Assembly (NCBI GenBank): GCA_041940305.1
Contig: JBGTSJ010000011.1
Coordinates: 62,001-126,000, forward strand
DNA length: 64,000 nt
Reading direction: 5' to 3'
From: JBGTSJ01 sp041940305
GTDB taxonomy: Bacteria > Planctomycetota > Planctomycetia > Planctomycetales > Planctomycetaceae
Below the pieces are notes generated by a model. It was not told the origin of the DNA, did no database searches, and was given only the letters and a program-made list of their open reading frames with translations. Of the stretch, positions 1 through 9,000 are shown piece after piece (the first letter of the stretch is position 1; every line of letters starts with the position of its first letter). The translations under genes and the position numbers were made by a program.

Positions 1-320
1 AATTCTGGGGATCGGCGATTCTTACGCTCAAGGAGGTCACATTCCATCCATTCCAAAGCGAGAAATGGCACACCTTTGTCATCTGTGCCATGGGCAAGAA
101 TTCGCAAAATGTTCTCGTGCCTGAGGTTGCTGAGTGCATCGAGTTCGCGTCGATACGACTCTGCGGTGATTGCAGGCAGGTGAACGTCAATGTTGAGCAG
201 CTTGACCGCAACGGGCTTTTCAGACTCGATGTCGAACGCGCGATAAACGGTTGACATGCCACCACGGCACACCTGCTTCTGGATGGCAAATCGACCGGCT
301 AGTAGCTCTCCCGTCGACAC
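1..320 (-). CDS. Hanks-type serine/threonine protein kinase, N-terminal part (cut by window edge)
   Basis: Reading leftwards from a GTG at 320, the translation gives a protein-kinase N-lobe: a glycine-rich loop (CRGGMSTVYRA, about residues 18-28), the ATP-anchoring lysine in VAVKLL, a helix-C-like stretch (YRRELDALSNLRHENI) and the hinge strand VPFLALEWME. An in-frame TAA lies five codons upstream, so GTG 320 is the best start. About 106 codons are present; the catalytic loop and the rest lie beyond base 1, so activity cannot be judged. Kinases of this type are abundant in planctomycetes; here the gene sits at the edge of a defence island next to a decayed gene, so it could itself be a remnant. 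Confidence 0.8.
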   Translation of the reverse strand, partial: MSTGELLAGRFAIQKQVCRGGMSTVYRAFDIESEKPVAVKLLNIDVHLPAITAESYRRELDALSNLRHENILRILAHGTDDKGVPFLALEWMECDLLERKNRRSPE

Positions 321-540
321 GGCGTTCAGCCCTTACGCATTTGGTTGTGGGTGAGTCCATTTCGTCCTAGGATGTCCATGCGCGTCAATGTACCAGCGGC
401 AAAAGCCATCAGCAAATCTGTCGCACAGAGGCAGCCACCTGATCTCTCTGCGGACAGTCGCAGGCACTCGCCGATTCGGGTGTTTTGTGGCTGTCAGAAG
501 CTTCGCACTGGACGGGAGGCGGTGTCATTGGAGCCGGGGA

Positions 541-1020
541 ATGGTCGCATCGAGAACGATAGAATACGGGCAGCGCGGCGGGGTTACGTTGCTCGAAACC
601 GACGTACCGCTCCCTGGGCCGGGCCAGGTCAGGTGGGCGTCACAGCCTGCGGCGTCTGCTCGTGGGACATCTGGACGCACCGGCACGGCCAGGACTCAAC
701 ACACCCGACTCCCCCCGACCAAGAGGCCGTCGGCAGGGTCCACGCAGTAGGCTTCGGGATAGAGGACACGAGGGTTGGTCAGCTTGTTGCGGTCCGGGGA
801 GGCGGGTTCTGTGACTTTTGCAACGTCCCCGCCCAGAAAGCGTATCCATTAGCTGCGGATCTGTTGTCCGACGAGCGCTGGTCCGTCCTCGCGGGACGGT
901 TGTCATCTTCGGCTGGAAGCGTGAGCTCCTGGGGGATCTGGGAACAGACTGGCACATTGAGGGCCTGACCGTACTGAACCCCACACCTGCCCGTGCAAAA
1001 CCCTTTTCCGAACCATTCTC
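541..1020 (+). pseudogene. Decayed zinc-dependent (MDR-family) alcohol dehydrogenase-like gene
   Basis: Three reading frames in succession give pieces of one medium-chain dehydrogenase. The first (from 541) has ETDVPLPGPGQV. After a one-base shift near 625, the second has VTACGVCSWDIWTHRHG and later FCNVPAQKAYPL. After another shift near 885, the third has RPRGTVVIFG and WHIEGLTVLNPTPARA. These match the start, the catalytic-domain middle and the region after the Rossmann fold in this family. The whole is about 480 bases where an intact gene needs about 1 kb, so most of the nucleotide-binding domain has been lost. No single frame is open. It is a relic at the island's left side. Confidence 0.6.
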
Positions 1021-1217
1021 TGTTTTACCGTCGCCAAAAGTTGTTGAAGTGCAGCAACTTGGCGATTCCCGTTTGATTCGGGGGGAGCGCGAATCAGCGC
1101 TCTCCGGTAAGATTGAGGCCGATCAGCCCGCCTTCAAAGAGAGTGCGGCGCGGCAAAGAGAGCGCATCGGACAACCAGAGCCTGACGGAGGGCATCGCGC
1201 CGTTCTACCTGCCGGCG

Positions 1218-1315
1218 TGAGCGTCGACGACGATGCTGCTATCGCTGCGTTTGCCATGGTCTGGGGCGAACTGATTGGGCGAATTCCGGGTGAGTCGTGG
1301 AGTGAACAGCAATGA
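1218..1315 (+). CDS. Possible short reading frame coupled to the DUF3883 gene
   Basis: The frame that runs through the last dehydrogenase fragment stays open to a TGA at 1313-1315, and this TGA overlaps the ATG of the next gene (ATGA). The last 32 codons from GTG 1218 encode an acidic peptide (VSVDDDAAIAAF, then MVWGELIGRIPGE). The coupling suggests that a real upstream partner once ended here, but the start is unknown and the product is not recognised. It could be the tail of a gene fused by deletion to the dehydrogenase remnant. Confidence 0.25.
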
Positions 1316-2265
1316 AAGTTGTTGACTTTGATGGGACGATACTTGATGCCACGTTTTCCGTACTCCCAATGGAAGGGGAGGTCATTTCGTTGGACTACGA
1401 ATCCTCCGGCGGCTCACATCGGGGTGAACCGTCCCACAGGAATCACCATTACCGCCAAGGACTCAACATCCTCCTTCAGCGCCTGCAATTGATGAATGCG
1501 GTCATTCCTGAAATCCGAATCGAAACCGGCACGGCCCGTTCCCTGCCGGTTGAAAAGCAACGAATCGTCATACCCAATCGCCCGTTTCCTGTCGCACTTG
1601 TTGCGGTGGCCAATTTGGACGAGTTCCGCCAGGAGATCAGCCGCTACGGCCGCGAGGTAGGCCAAGCAGCCGCGGGGGCGTCAAAGGGAGGGAGTAGTCG
1701 GCGGCTGAGAATCTTCTTGACTGGCGTCCCGACAGACCAAGCGGCCCTCGAGTCGCAACTCTCGGGGCGAGGGGTCGAGGCTGATGCCGGAGCCGTTGCA
1801 ACTGTCATCAACATGGCTGCGGGCAGATCTCGCCGGGGGCAGGGCTTTCTCGTCTCATCGGTGACCCGCAAGATCGTAGAAGAGTATGCGGTTGCTTGGG
1901 CGATCCGTCATTACGAAGCTCAAGGGTGGATCGTGCATGATGTCGGATCAACGGAGTCATTCGACCTCCGCTGCACACGCGATGGCACCACAGAACGCCA
2001 CGTAGAGGTGAAAGGGACGACTGGTATTGGTGAGACGGTAATCTTGACGCGCAACGAGGTGCTTCACGCGCGCGAATGGCACCCAAACGTTGACCTTTTT
2101 GTAGTCACGGAAATACGTGTTGAAGGTCGAGAAAGTGATAAGCCGGCGGCGTGCGGCGGCCGCGCTCATATGTGTAGCAATTGGCAACCCGCCGAGGAAT
2201 CCTTGATCCCGGTTGGCTACGAGTACCTCACTGACCTGGGCAACAAGTGGCAGCAACTGGAATGA
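1312..2265 (+). CDS. DUF3883 domain protein (nuclease-like fold)
   Basis: A 317-residue protein. The C-terminal third (about 185-315) carries the DUF3883 pattern: VSSVTRKIVEEYAVAWAI, then GWIVHDVGSTESFDLRC, HVEVKGTTG, and a closing WQPAEESLIPVGYEYL. The D...(E)VK spacing resembles PD-(D/E)XK nucleases, and DUF3883 is commonly fused to helicases or found in restriction and defence loci. The N-terminal half (MKVVDFDG to about residue 150) is not recognised. The gene is convergent with the DISARM-like operon, with about 80 bases between the two stop codons. Its ATG overlaps the stop of an upstream frame. Whether it belongs to that system is unproven. Confidence 0.75.
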   Translation: MKVVDFDGTILDATFSVLPMEGEVISLDYESSGGSHRGEPSHRNHHYRQGLNILLQRLQLMNAVIPEIRIETGTARSLPVEKQRIVIPNRPFPVALVAVANLDEFRQEISRYGREVGQAAAGASKGGSSRRLRIFLTGVPTDQAALESQLSGRGVEADAGAVATVINMAAGRSRRGQGFLVSSVTRKIVEEYAVAWAIRHYEAQGWIVHDVGSTESFDLRCTRDGTTERHVEVKGTTGIGETVILTRNEVLHAREWHPNVDLFVVTEIRVEGRESDKPAACGGRAHMCSNWQPAEESLIPVGYEYLTDLGNKWQQLE

Positions 2266-2344
2266 GCGCCACAGAAAACGCACCAGTCCATGTTGCGGTC
2301 GTCGCCGTAGCTGGGCAGTTGAATCATGAATTATGATCCGGCCC

Positions 2345-3040
2345 TCATCGCCTGCTCCCCGTGCGGCAGAATTGCCGGATGCAGCAACCGTTGCAGCGGG
2401 GTTGCGCGGGAAGGCAGAAAGCCCTGCCGTGGGACACGAGGTTGACATGCAAGCTCAGCCGGAGGTTCGGCGGAACACCGGCCTGCACCCGGTCCATATC
2501 ACGCGGGGAACAGGATTTGTCCGGGCGAGTCGGGCGTACCCAGCCCAGTCGGCGGCAAATGCGCCAGCAATTTGAATCCACAGGGAACGCATGGCGGCGG
2601 AGCGAGTACATCATAACGCACCGTGCCGTCTTTCTCCCGACACCGGGGAGCGATTCAAGATAGATTCCGCATTCCGCGTCGTCCATCGCGTGCAGGGGCG
2701 ACAGAGTAGGTGCGCCGAAGTCGGATTCCAGGCGAGAAAGAATGGCTCGGATGGTGCGAGCTTTCTGCCGTGCAAGGCCGCCGCGAACGATAGCGGAAGC
2801 AATTTCAGTCTCACTGGCATCCGCAAGTTGGCGGAATGTCGGGAACCGCGACATCAGGCTGGCATAAGTTAACTGGTAGAGGGACTCGTTCGTTTGCAAG
2901 CTGCAAATGATGAAGAGTAGCTCACGCAGCGGGTTCATCTTGTTCCCGTGTGCCGGGTCGCCGTAGGTATCAGACAGCACCAGTGCGACCCGTTCCACAT
3001 TCGGGAAAGGCGTGGCACGGCGCTGGTTTTTCCGGCTCAT
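2345..3040 (-). CDS. Endonuclease III-like HhH-GPD DNA glycosylase with 4Fe-4S cluster
   Basis: A 231-residue protein with the helix-hairpin-helix motif LPGVGRKTA (about 131-139) containing the lysine used by bifunctional endonuclease III enzymes (K137), the catalytic aspartate in PVDSN (D155), and a complete C-x6-C-x2-C-x5-C cluster motif (C209, C216, C219, C225). The start is set at 3040, where the ATG overlaps the methyltransferase stop as ATGA; an upstream in-frame start exists but would overlap by 64 bases. As last gene of the operon, directly behind a C5-cytosine methyltransferase, it probably removes thymine from the T:G mispairs made by 5-methylcytosine deamination, as Mig.MthI and Vsr do for other methyltransferases. 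General endonuclease III activity is the alternative. Confidence 0.85.
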   Translation of the reverse strand: MSRKNQRRATPFPNVERVALVLSDTYGDPAHGNKMNPLRELLFIICSLQTNESLYQLTYASLMSRFPTFRQLADASETEIASAIVRGGLARQKARTIRAILSRLESDFGAPTLSPLHAMDDAECGIYLESLPGVGRKTARCVMMYSLRRHAFPVDSNCWRICRRLGWVRPTRPDKSCSPRDMDRVQAGVPPNLRLSLHVNLVSHGRAFCLPAQPRCNGCCIRQFCRTGSRR

Positions 3041-4149
3041 GTGCCAGCCCGCGTCAGGAACCGCTGCACGGCTCTGGCCAGATGGAACGCCATGACGCAT
3101 GGCACGCCGTTGCAGACCATCTTGAACTTTGCCGAAAGCGACATGGCTTCCGGCAGCACGTACTCGTCAGGCACGGACTGAATCCTGAGCGCCTCCCGCA
3201 CTGATAGCCGCCTGGGCTTCCAGGGGTGCAAGTGGACTTCCTGGTTGCCGTACCATGCGGTTGGGCTAAAGCGGTAGCGGTGGAGCCGTTTGAATGACTT
3301 GCGAGATACATCCCCTTCCTTCACCTGCTTAAACTTGTTGGAGTAAGGATTGAAGTATTCGCCTCCATTGGCAACTTTCTCCGGGTCGCCGTTGCCAAAG
3401 AGCGCAGGGAATACGGTGAGTTCGATGGGGATTTCATCTGGCTTCCTCGGCTCCGCTCCGAACGGCGTGACTTTCGGCCAGGGCAGTGACTTGGCCCCTT
3501 TGTAGGTTTCGATTTCAGGCCACGGAAACCAGCCCCGTTCATCCGCTGCCAGCTTCCGCCCCAAAGCGTTTTGCGCCAGCGGCCGCCTAAAGCCGACGAC
3601 GAAAAGCCTCTCACGGTCCTGCGGCACGCCGAACTCAAGCGCGTTCAAAATCCTATAATCCACGGCGTAGCCGTTCTCCTGTAACTGGAGAATTTTTTTC
3701 TCCAGGAACTCGCGGTGCTTGTGGAAGCGGGAGAGGCCGGGCACGTTTTCGATGACGAAAAACGGTGGCTTGACGCCGCAGATCATGTCCACAAAGGTCG
3801 TCGTCAGCTTGCCGTTGATGCCGTTGCCTCCGGCATGTGTGCCGCCATTGCTGAAATCCGGGCATGGCGGGCCACCAATGACGCCAAAGACATCGGGCCG
3901 GGGGCTGTCGAACGCCTCCTTGAGCACCTTCTTCGCGGTCAGGTTGCAGATGTTACTGGTATTCGAGATGGCCGTTTTCGCTGCTTGCCTCTTGTTCAAG
4001 GACGATTGCCACGCGGACATGCCGTGCCCATAGCCCTCGGCGAAGGCCGGGCAATTCTCGTTGGTCCAGCCGATCGCAAACCCTGCCTGCTCGAACCCGA
4101 GGTCGAAAAAACCTCCTCCCGTAAAAAATGACAGAACTGGATATACCAT
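3037..4149 (-). CDS. drmMII: DNA (cytosine-5) methyltransferase, DISARM DrmMII-like
   Basis: A 370-residue Dcm-family enzyme. Visible motifs: motif I SFFTGGGFFDLGFEQAG (about 7-23), motif IV GGPPCPDFSN with nucleophile C96, motif VI ENV (134-136), motif VIII QDRER (177-181), a target-recognition region and a C-terminal SVREALRIQ box. It transfers a methyl group from S-adenosylmethionine to C5 of cytosine, and in class 2 DISARM this modification marks host DNA as self. Its ATG directly abuts the drmB TAA, and its stop overlaps the next gene by 4 bases, so all are probably translated together. All catalytic residues looked for are present. The target site cannot be read from sequence. Confidence 0.93.
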   Translation of the reverse strand: MVYPVLSFFTGGGFFDLGFEQAGFAIGWTNENCPAFAEGYGHGMSAWQSSLNKRQAAKTAISNTSNICNLTAKKVLKEAFDSPRPDVFGVIGGPPCPDFSNGGTHAGGNGINGKLTTTFVDMICGVKPPFFVIENVPGLSRFHKHREFLEKKILQLQENGYAVDYRILNALEFGVPQDRERLFVVGFRRPLAQNALGRKLAADERGWFPWPEIETYKGAKSLPWPKVTPFGAEPRKPDEIPIELTVFPALFGNGDPEKVANGGEYFNPYSNKFKQVKEGDVSRKSFKRLHRYRFSPTAWYGNQEVHLHPWKPRRLSVREALRIQSVPDEYVLPEAMSLSAKFKMVCNGVPCVMAFHLARAVQRFLTRAGT

Positions 4150-6042
4150 TTAGCCCTCGGTGGCTCGATTGAAAAATCCGATAGTTGAGTTGCTGAAGGG
4201 ACCGATAATAAGCCCCCGGTCCAGAAGCCGGTTGAACTCCTCGCAGGCCGTCTCCGGCACAAGGCAGCACCCGTGGCAAGCGGCAAGGTTCAAGGAATCC
4301 GGCCCTTGGCCCCCGCTCTGGCCCATCTCCATGCAAACAGGGTCGGCGGAACACCACCGCGCCCCTGTAAGCGCGCGTTCCAGGAGCGGCTCCAGCCGCC
4401 CTGGCCTGCCCATGCGCACCAGCCCGCCGAGCGTTCCCTCGGCATCGCCCGCGGCCGTGTAAATCAGGATGCCCGCCATCGGGGCATCGGGGTTTTCGGA
4501 AACGTACAGCCGTTCCCTGAGCGCCGCTGAACTGTAGCCGCACTCGTAGGTGAGGCGGTTGATAAGCAAGTGCGCAAGGGTATGCAGGAGGATGTAACGC
4601 GCGCCGATGCGGCGGTCGCGGAGGTGCCGCGCCTGCCGGAGAGCCAAGTATCTCACAAGTAGCGGCGCTACGCGGTCCTGGATGCCAGGCAGGGCTTCCC
4701 ACTGCCGCAAAAGCTGCTCGTTGAGGGTGAGGAATATCCCTTCGCCGAACACCGTGTAAGCGGGTAGCCACATCTCTGCTGGCGGGTTTACCCGGAGCAT
4801 GGCTTGCTGGCTGGCGAGGTCGCGGTCCGTGTCGGCAAAGACCCGCGTGAAGCCGGTAAGCGCCCGCGTCTCGCGCAGTTTGTGGACGAGCGTGACGTGC
4901 GAGAAGAAACGCGAGAAGTTGGTCGCGTACTGCCGGAGATTGGCGGGCCTGAGCACGAGCTGATCGAAGTCGGCGGCCGCGACCAGCGTGTCGTACTCTT
5001 GCCGCCGGAACCCCGTCTCGGCATCGTCGCCAGCGGTTGGCTGCTGCTGTTGCCGCTCGCCATCGCCGCACACCGTGGCGATGGCTTGCTCAAGCTGCCG
5101 GTCTGTGTACCCTTGCACCGGTTCGTGGAACTGTGCCCGCAAGTTCGCAGGTGTAGGAATGACGCCCGCGCTCCGCAGGATACCGACAAAAGTGCTGATT
5201 GGTGGTTGTTCCAGTAACGAAATGACTTCCGCTACTGTTGTATCCTCGCTGCGGGGGAGGTAGATGGAACTGTGAATTTGCGCGAAATAGACGTTGGCGG
5301 CGCTGCGGAGCGTGCCCCTCAGCGGCCTGCCACACCCTTGACGCTCCTCAGTGCCGAGCCACGGGCGATGGCCGGGGCACAAGTACGGCACCCTGCTGCT
5401 GTCAAGCAGGCGGCTCAGGTCCGTCTCATTGCCGTCGGGGCTGGCGTTGGTGATACCGGTAAGCGTCCGCTCTGGGCCGCCGTCCACCTTCACCTTCTGC
5501 CCCGCCAGCGTCATGCCGCCGGTTGAGACGAGGCGCATAGGGGGATGGTTCTGCGGCGGGTTGGCAGTCTCATAGACCCACTCGACCCACGGGAAGTCCT
5601 CGATGTGCCCCGCATCGCACATGGCGACGAAGGGAACCTGAACGATGTACCTCGTCCAACCGCGCGCTTCGCATTCCGCGCATTTAATCCGCCCCTTCGT
5701 CACCAGGGGAACCTGGCGCATCAACCCGCAGCGGGTGCAGTAGTGCCACTGCGGAAACCGGAGGAACGGCACCGTGAGGTAGCCGTTGGTCGGCGGCGCG
5801 GGGCGGCGCACGCGCCTGTGGTCGGGAGGGAGATAGAAATGATTGACGCTGAGACGCGCGGCAAGCCGCCATTCATCGACCTGGTATTCCCGCTGGTCGA
5901 TGTTTTCGGTGCCGCCGGATTCGTGCTTGAACCAGTGGTCAAGCCCACCGCAGATGACGGAGACGCCATCCGGCAAGATCATCATCGCGCCGGGGCCGAA
6001 CGGTGAAATCAGTTGGCCGCGCCGTACAGGCCCTCTAGGCAT
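4150..6042 (-). CDS. drmB: DISARM protein DrmB (DUF1998)
   Basis: A 630-residue protein. The N-terminal MPRGPVRRGQLISPFGPGAM is typical of DrmB. A zinc-ribbon pair follows (CTRCG and CAEC, about residues 100-125). The C-terminal DUF1998 module has HTLAHLLINRL (about 490) and GILIYTAAGDAEGTLGGL, and a terminal cysteine set WCSADPVC / ACHGCCLVPETACE. Together these identify DrmB, a core DISARM subunit that acts with the DrmA helicase on incoming DNA. The gene overlaps the drmA stop by 8 bases and abuts the methyltransferase ATG. No truncation is visible. Confidence 0.93.
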   Translation of the reverse strand: MPRGPVRRGQLISPFGPGAMMILPDGVSVICGGLDHWFKHESGGTENIDQREYQVDEWRLAARLSVNHFYLPPDHRRVRRPAPPTNGYLTVPFLRFPQWHYCTRCGLMRQVPLVTKGRIKCAECEARGWTRYIVQVPFVAMCDAGHIEDFPWVEWVYETANPPQNHPPMRLVSTGGMTLAGQKVKVDGGPERTLTGITNASPDGNETDLSRLLDSSRVPYLCPGHRPWLGTEERQGCGRPLRGTLRSAANVYFAQIHSSIYLPRSEDTTVAEVISLLEQPPISTFVGILRSAGVIPTPANLRAQFHEPVQGYTDRQLEQAIATVCGDGERQQQQPTAGDDAETGFRRQEYDTLVAAADFDQLVLRPANLRQYATNFSRFFSHVTLVHKLRETRALTGFTRVFADTDRDLASQQAMLRVNPPAEMWLPAYTVFGEGIFLTLNEQLLRQWEALPGIQDRVAPLLVRYLALRQARHLRDRRIGARYILLHTLAHLLINRLTYECGYSSAALRERLYVSENPDAPMAGILIYTAAGDAEGTLGGLVRMGRPGRLEPLLERALTGARWCSADPVCMEMGQSGGQGPDSLNLAACHGCCLVPETACEEFNRLLDRGLIIGPFSNSTIGFFNRATEG

Positions 6043-9000
6043 CGCCGGCCTCCTCTTCTTCGAGCATGTAAAGCTGTGTGATTTCGACCTGGCATTCGGC
6101 GTCCACGTTTCGCAAGGACTGCGGCGTCGCCCAGGAAACGCGCGCGTTGTCCGGCGTTACATACGCACCGGCCGGCCTCATGAGGGGCATGTCCTCGGCA
6201 TAGATGGCACCGTCCCATTTCAGCCGCTGCCAGCGTTGCCACTCTTCACCGCGCCGCTGGATGATCCGGCGGAGGGCCGCGAGTTCATCGGGGTCAACGG
6301 ATGCCGCCCGCTGGTCGAGGATGTGCGACACGGCAGCGACCAGCGCCGCGGGATACGGGTACGGGCTTTCGGACTGATTAGAATCGCCGAGTTGCCGCAC
6401 ATAGCTTGCGATGACGGCATGGGCTGCACGGTCGAGCGCTGGCCGGGAGAACGGCGTCACGCTCGTCGGTTCCACCTGCGCGTAGAGCCGCTCATGGTAG
6501 CTGCGGAACTTCTCGAAGTGGGAACGGTCGCGGGGCTTCGACGCGGTGTAAATTGTCACTACGAGGCCGGGCCGGTCGGACTTGCGGCCAACGCGCCCCG
6601 TTACCTGGATGTACTGCGAGGTTGTTTTCGGTTGGCCGACGACAGCCATCAGCGACAGCCGGTCAATATCGACGCCGACTTCGATGATGTTGGATGCCAG
6701 GCACACATCGACGGCCTGCCCTTGCTGCGAAACCGTCGGAACTTCGAGGGCGGAAATGGCCTTCGGTACCTCGTCGCCTGGCAGGCGGCCGGTCAGTTCG
6801 AGAATCTTCCTGAGTTGCCGGACATCCTGAAACCCGGCACCGAGCCGCTGCCTGAGCGCGCCTCTGAGCAGGTCCGGGATGTCGGACTGGAACAGCGTGA
6901 GCGTTGTTCCGAGTTCGCGCAAGCTGTTGAAGAACAGGAGCAGCGTCCACCACGGGTCGCGGTCGCCAGCCGCCATTGGCTGCGGGGCCTGGAGCAAGGC
7001 AGAAAACGTGCGTACCTGTACCGTCTGGAGCGACCCGAGGCCGGGGGCATGGACGCCAGCATAGATGCGGCCGCGCTCAAGGGTGCCGTCTGGCCGCCGG
7101 GCAACCCTTGCGAAGAATGAATCGTCGGCGTCCAGTCCGGGCGGCGGGAACAGGCTGGTGCGGTTGCGCGCGTAGAGTCCCTGCACCTGTTCGGTGTAAT
7201 TGCGGATTGTCGCCGTGGAGCTGACTATCTTCGGCCTGGCTACCTGCTGCCCTCGCCGGTCGGTACAGAGTTCCTCAATGATGGGTTCGTAGAGGCCGAC
7301 CATCGAACCGAGCGGCCCGGAAATCAGGTGCAGTTCGTCCTGGATGATGAGGCCGGGCGGCGAATAAGCCCGCGTTCCATCCTCGGCGATGCCGAACAGG
7401 GCGCGCGCCTGCGGCCTCCACGCAAGCATGGCGAACTTGTCCACGGTTCCTATGACAAGGGCCGGGCGTTTCTCATAAATGTCCTCGTCGATGACATAAA
7501 GCGGCAGCAGCCCGTGGAATTCGCAGCGGCGGTCAGGGCAGGCATATACAACGGTGCTATCGCGGGGTTCATAACCGATGGCGCGGGGAACGCCGCCTCG
7601 GCGGCCGCGCCCTCGCCCTGCGGAGAAGTTCACAGGCCCCATTTCTGCCCCGCACCACGGGCAACGGTCGAGGACGAATTTGTTTTGTTCCTGGCCATCG
7701 CCTCTCTGTAGGCTGCGCAGAATCCTTCGCGCTTCTTCCCGCGTGTTCGGCGTTGTGGCACCGCCAAGCCAGATGCCAGCGGAGATTTCAGCCTCACCGA
7801 GTTCCCCGGCAATTTGCCGCCGGATATGTTCCATCGCGCAAATCAGCCGTGAGGCGCGCTGGAATTGCTGCGCGGTGAGCAGGCGCAGCGTGTAACGCAT
7901 CAGCGTCTGGATGCCGGTGTCGGCAGGGTTGCGTAACCTGCGCAGGAAGATGCTGAACGCGGCCAGCCCCAAGTAAGCTTCGGTTTTGCCGCCGCCCGTG
8001 GGAAACCAGATAAGCTCGACCCGTTCACGGTCGGCATCGCTTGCATCTGCCGTTGACCGGAGGGAAGCAAGAATAAACGCGATTTGGAACGCCCTCCACT
8101 GGCTTCCCCTCGCTCTATCCGAGTTCAGGTCAAGTGCCTCATACGGCTCGGTGAATTGGAGGGTCGAAGTGTCGTTGTCGAATGTGGCGCTGCGGGCCTC
8201 TCGCCTCGACCTCACCTGCTGCGTGACCATTGCGAGGTTGGCAAGCTGGAAGGCGCGCTGCACTTGCGCGTCACTTGCCAGCAACGACAAACCATCGCGC
8301 ATCTGCCGGGCGGCTTCAGCGCATTGCTCCATGTGGGCTTCGGCAGTTTCCCGCAACCGCGCGGCAAGGCTGGGGATGCGCCCGCGCTGCACGGCGATCC
8401 ACGCTTCGTACTCGCTGACGATGGCTTCAAGCTGCCCTGTGCCGTCGGAAGCCGGGTCAATCCCGGAAAGCAACCGCATGGAAGCGACAAGCGGCTGGCC
8501 GCTGCTTGTGCGGATGTCAGGCGTCGTGCTCGGCGTTTCATAGACAGGCAGGCATTCCGCCGTGACGCTCTCGGCAGACGTCGCGGTGAGGCGTGTCCAG
8601 TCAGCCGCGCAACCGTGACCAACGGCGAAGGTGAGCTTGTCGCGGTACAGCAACTCCTGCGAACGCTCCTCGCCGTCCAGCGGTTCCGCCGTCGGGTAGG
8701 GCAGGATGGTTCCGGGGGAACCAGGTTTGAATCGCACCTCAAGCCGGGATTGGAACAGAGAATGCGAATCCATGCGCCCTTCGGCGTGCTGGCGATTGAC
8801 CAGGCACACCGTAATGAGGTACTCGTCCGGCCGGGTCTGGTACGGCCTGGCGAACACTTCGATGCGCACGTCGAGGCTCTCGACGTTCTCCCGTACCGGG
8901 TCGCGGGTATTCGCGTAGGTATTCGAGGCGGGGAAATCCGCTCGGTGGAATTGGCTTTCGAGCCTGACCGGGGAACGAAGCCACCAATCGCGTTCATAGA

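Noticed and set aside
5843..7120. 425-codon plus-strand frame inside drmA/drmB
   Set aside because: Antisense to two clear DISARM genes; composition is arginine-rich shadow sequence with no domain pattern.
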